NCBI GenBank assembly: GCA_013151865.1
Contig: JAADHN010000112.1
Coordinates: 1 to 56,477 of the forward strand
From: Kiritimatiellota bacterium
Lineage (GTDB): Bacteria > Verrucomicrobiota > Lentisphaeria > Oligosphaerales > JAADHN01
Reading direction: 5' to 3'
Length of the DNA: 56,477 bases
In this document: positions 55,301 to 56,477 of the stretch, piece by piece
Layout of the letters: each line of letters starts with the position of its first letter
Numbering within the stretch: position 1 is the stretch's first letter
The notes under the pieces: model-generated
Told to the model about the DNA's origin: nothing
Databases searched by the model: none
The model's input: only the letters and a program-made list of their open reading frames with translations
Made by a program: the position numbers and the translations under genes

Positions 55301-56477
55301 TCCGGCGCCGGCCGCCACCGAAGACGTCCGCTGCCTGGCCGGCGGCAGCGTCGACCCCGAAGACGACCGGTTCAGTTATGCGTTCGCCTGGTTCCGATAC
55401 GACGCCGGCACGGATGCGTTCCTGGCCGTTCCCGAACAAACTCGGGCGCTGCTCCCGGCGGACGCAACTTCGGCCGGGGAACAGTGGCTGTGCAAAGTGG
55501 CGGCACGGGACCATTGGGGTGCACAATCGGCCTGGGTCGAAAGCGCACAGCTCACCGTCGGTCAACCCGACCTGGACGCTCCTTCCAAACCGATTCATGC
55601 CAGTATTACCCCCGGCATTCCCTCGTACGTGAGCGATCTGACCTGCAGCACCCCCACCGGCGTGACGGCCCCGGGAGCATTCCAGATTCATTACCGGTGG
55701 TGGAAGCGCACCGGACCGACCTGGGAATTGACGGACCTCACCGGCCCCACCGTGGACAAGGCAATGTTGGCCGTAGGCGAGGCATGGTCCTGCGAAGTCT
55801 ACGCCGAAAGCACCGATACCGGCGCTCAGGGCCCATCCCTCATGACACAAGAAGTTGTGATTCGCAACTTCGCACCTGCCGATCCCGTAGTTTCCGCCTT
55901 TCCGTCCATCGCGGGGGCGGATGAAGAGGTCCGCTGCAATGTTTCCGGGGCCCTCGATCCCGAAGACGGAACCAATGTCACCGTGCACTACCAATGGTTC
56001 GTGAACGGCGAATTCAGCGGCATCGAGACCGAGACGGTCCCGGCGACCGCCACTTCCGCAGGCGAAACTTGGTACTGCCGCGTCTATGCGCAAGACACTC
56101 TGGGCGCGCGCAGCCGCACGGTGCAGACCGGGACGGTCATCATCGGTACCCGGCCTACGCCACCCACCGAAGTCCTCCTCCTTCCCGCCACGCCCGAAGA
56201 CGAGGACAACCTCACCTGCGTCGCCAGCGGCTCGGTCGACGCCGACGGCGACGTGGTCCAATACGTCTTTGTTTGGTACAAAGAAGGCCTGATTCAGCAA
56301 GGACTCAACACGTCCACCGTCCCGGCCGATCTCACCACCTATGGCGAACATTGGCGTTGCGAGGTGCGCGCTTTCGACGGACTGCTCGCCAGTGCCCCCG
56401 TTTCAACGATCGAAGTCCGCATCGGAGGCAACGAACCCCCCACCACGCCTTCCGTCGAGATTCGCCCCGACCCCGCC
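52317..56477 (+). CDS. Secreted C10 (streptopain)-like protein without catalytic Cys, with Ig-like repeats (partial)
   Basis: The frame is open for 1387 codons to the window end. It has a signal peptide (about 1-42), a C10 propeptide-like segment (HPVTRDEARQVARRWLAFH, then GYAIDVSPGGHIVVPA), and an EF-hand-like loop DRDRNGKLKLGD (234-245). The C10 domain follows (about 350-570). The family GCVATA(M/T)xQIM motif reads LLGGAAVAFGEIM here, so the nucleophile position is Gly371. His526 is kept (IHPLVADGYD), as is HCNMGWDG. After a beta-rich middle come at least five Ig-like repeats from residue 847. It is probably a non-proteolytic surface or adhesion protein. The C-terminus, and any sorting signal, lies outside. 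Confidence 0.85.
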   Translation, partial: MRKTTRALSLFRRKAACRLAVVLAVGVWLLPVAFGAVHPVTRDEARQVARRWLAFHVQRAGDWAGSGRPKISRTRELNAPTGEVLGYAIDVSPGGHIVVPAIRELPPIKAYSTSQSFPTTADRYARALLADLATARKALEHLGTGPARAGVDASVNLKNWETFLKPTRDAYAGVQGVRFARHDPLLDNLDRWDPQRQPVGDRYRYSGDLAWHPYTPLNSKLPRVRTVPEEIWIDRDRNGKLKLGDAEDAVAYDADLSWVSEEDTPGSNRGIYYYDADGIGTYRRYSTDADELALDPVHFTAVFGQGYDIWKDEDGGNPGQYDQAFDTRVYDGGDGWSTPDASPGSQTDIYYNDADLSRDYTNWYGYPLLGGAAVAFGEIMRYWEWPDVGRGSHQFQWAYHEDGQDPEQVVTLGANFEHPYSWRQMPLWGLHDGFATDAEINEVARLLADVGICFETDFQRSSPVMNFSDENLARFAYHFQYNANAIRLLKRAEYSSDETWFGLVRAELDAHRPVMLVPYRDEATIHPLVADGYDQLAGAANLYLLHCNMGWDGVADFWYALDNIGGLPGGAVDGALGAVQLQQAVVNILPNRTRRTVVAELFRRTANARGNTVSEKLGDLSSDYGDSRLLILAYHPDPTDPLYPKDEATRQFVAQRAADLRIAADDISQGLRTVTVFDADPTQAYDTVAADTDDPTPVLGGQIERRLATKSAFRIVGDAVVADAAKSPDGLPYLKADVYVTSLDESIDLWTNLRLRVFLVEGGLDEGGTVYSWVLRRLLLSRDLTLGTGETELVGIGPVHPDEVLDMANTTVAAVLEDTQTGRVLQVGVLDRLNYGHPYLENQPPTPPVQVTLSQVFDAGTLQALEVTPQGAGDTDGDRLVYLVRWYKNGTQLAGPTEENHFVLTAAEAGGFADGDIWFCDVRVRDAFYYAVEAELTQDLMFRLKQTNPYLGSPLTDLRDSHETTPASSNMVVIVGELPPINQPPSPPSLVQLSNPAPAATEDVRCLAGGSVDPEDDRFSYAFAWFRYDAGTDAFLAVPEQTRALLPADATSAGEQWLCKVAARDHWGAQSAWVESAQLTVGQPDLDAPSKPIHASITPGIPSYVSDLTCSTPTGVTAPGAFQIHYRWWKRTGPTWELTDLTGPTVDKAMLAVGEAWSCEVYAESTDTGAQGPSLMTQEVVIRNFAPADPVVSAFPSIAGADEEVRCNVSGALDPEDGTNVTVHYQWFVNGEFSGIETETVPATATSAGETWYCRVYAQDTLGARSRTVQTGTVIIGTRPTPPTEVLLLPATPEDEDNLTCVASGSVDADGDVVQYVFVWYKEGLIQQGLNTSTVPADLTTYGEHWRCEVRAFDGLLASAPVSTIEVRIGGNEPPTTPSVEIRPDPA
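54858..56477 (+). repeat. Ig-like domain repeats within the C10-like protein
   Basis: At least five degenerate repeats of about 95 residues start near 54858, 55270, 55580, 55875 and 56160; a sixth begins at about 56440. Each follows D-(D/G)-(L/V)-x-C, then a W-(Y/F)-(K/R) strand, then A/T-GE-x-W-x-C-x-V, giving a cysteine pair typical of Ig-like folds. Examples are CLAGGSVDPEDD with GEQWLCKV, and CVASGSVDADGD with GEHWRCEV. Confidence 0.8.

Noticed and set aside
1-56477. tRNA, rRNA, CRISPR, transposase and phage signals
   Set aside because: I looked for T-loop-like GTTCGAATC sequences outside genes, regularly spaced repeats, and transposase or integrase motifs, and found none that hold up by eye.

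Overview
The window is a 56.5 kb, GC-rich bacterial chromosomal segment. Its content points to the PVC superphylum, most likely Lentisphaerota/Kiritimatiellota or a planctomycete-like relative. The reasons are several large secreted proteins with DUF4091, DUF4838 and TIM-barrel glycosidase-like domains, an exosortase-associated TIGR04073-type protein, a PilM/N/O/P/Q-GspE/F locus, and a C10-peptidase-like protein with Ig-like repeats. This placement is inference from gene content, since no rRNA gene is present. I saw no tRNA, CRISPR array, insertion sequence or phage gene.

Layout. 1-1614: a less GC-rich end with the 3' end of an unknown gene, then two tandem paralogous one-TM proteins, the first split by a frameshift. 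1657-3397 (minus): a Gfo/Idh/MocA oxidoreductase and a Nudix hydrolase. 3657-5629: feoA-feoB ferrous iron uptake. 5682-28230: an accessory block of secreted carbohydrate-active or carbohydrate-binding proteins (DUF4091, TIM barrel/PA14, duplicated NGSFE domain, TIM barrel/HEAT/LamG-like, DUF4838, GH5-like with two CBM-like domains, LamG-metallophosphoesterase). It also holds a TolC-PQQ-repeat operon and a SAM methyltransferase. 28439-30239 (minus): a duplicated TIGR04073-type protein with a clear terminator, and a cupin.

30602-40263: housekeeping genes. These are rplM-rpsI with a terminator, argC, rfbD-rfbB-rfbC (dTDP-rhamnose; rfbA is not here), a GH57-GT5 fusion for alpha-glucan metabolism, a LipM-like octanoyltransferase and lipA.

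40686-52012: a type II secretion/type IV pilus-like machine: gspE, gspF, a PilS-like membrane sensor that stops after its dimerisation/phosphoacceptor domain, an NtrC-type sigma54 activator, then tightly overlapping pilM-pilN-pilO-pilP and a secretin. A sigma54-like -24/-12 element lies upstream of gspE, so the activator may control its own locus. 52317 to the end: a very large secreted C10-peptidase-like protein running off the window. It lacks the catalytic cysteine and carries an EF-hand-like loop and at least five Ig-like repeats.

The most interesting points are the sensor without an ATPase domain paired with a sigma54 activator inside a secretion locus, and the cysteine-less C10-like protein next to it. 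Next come the tandem TM paralogs at the left edge, the GH57-GT5 fusion and the duplicated TIGR04073-type protein.
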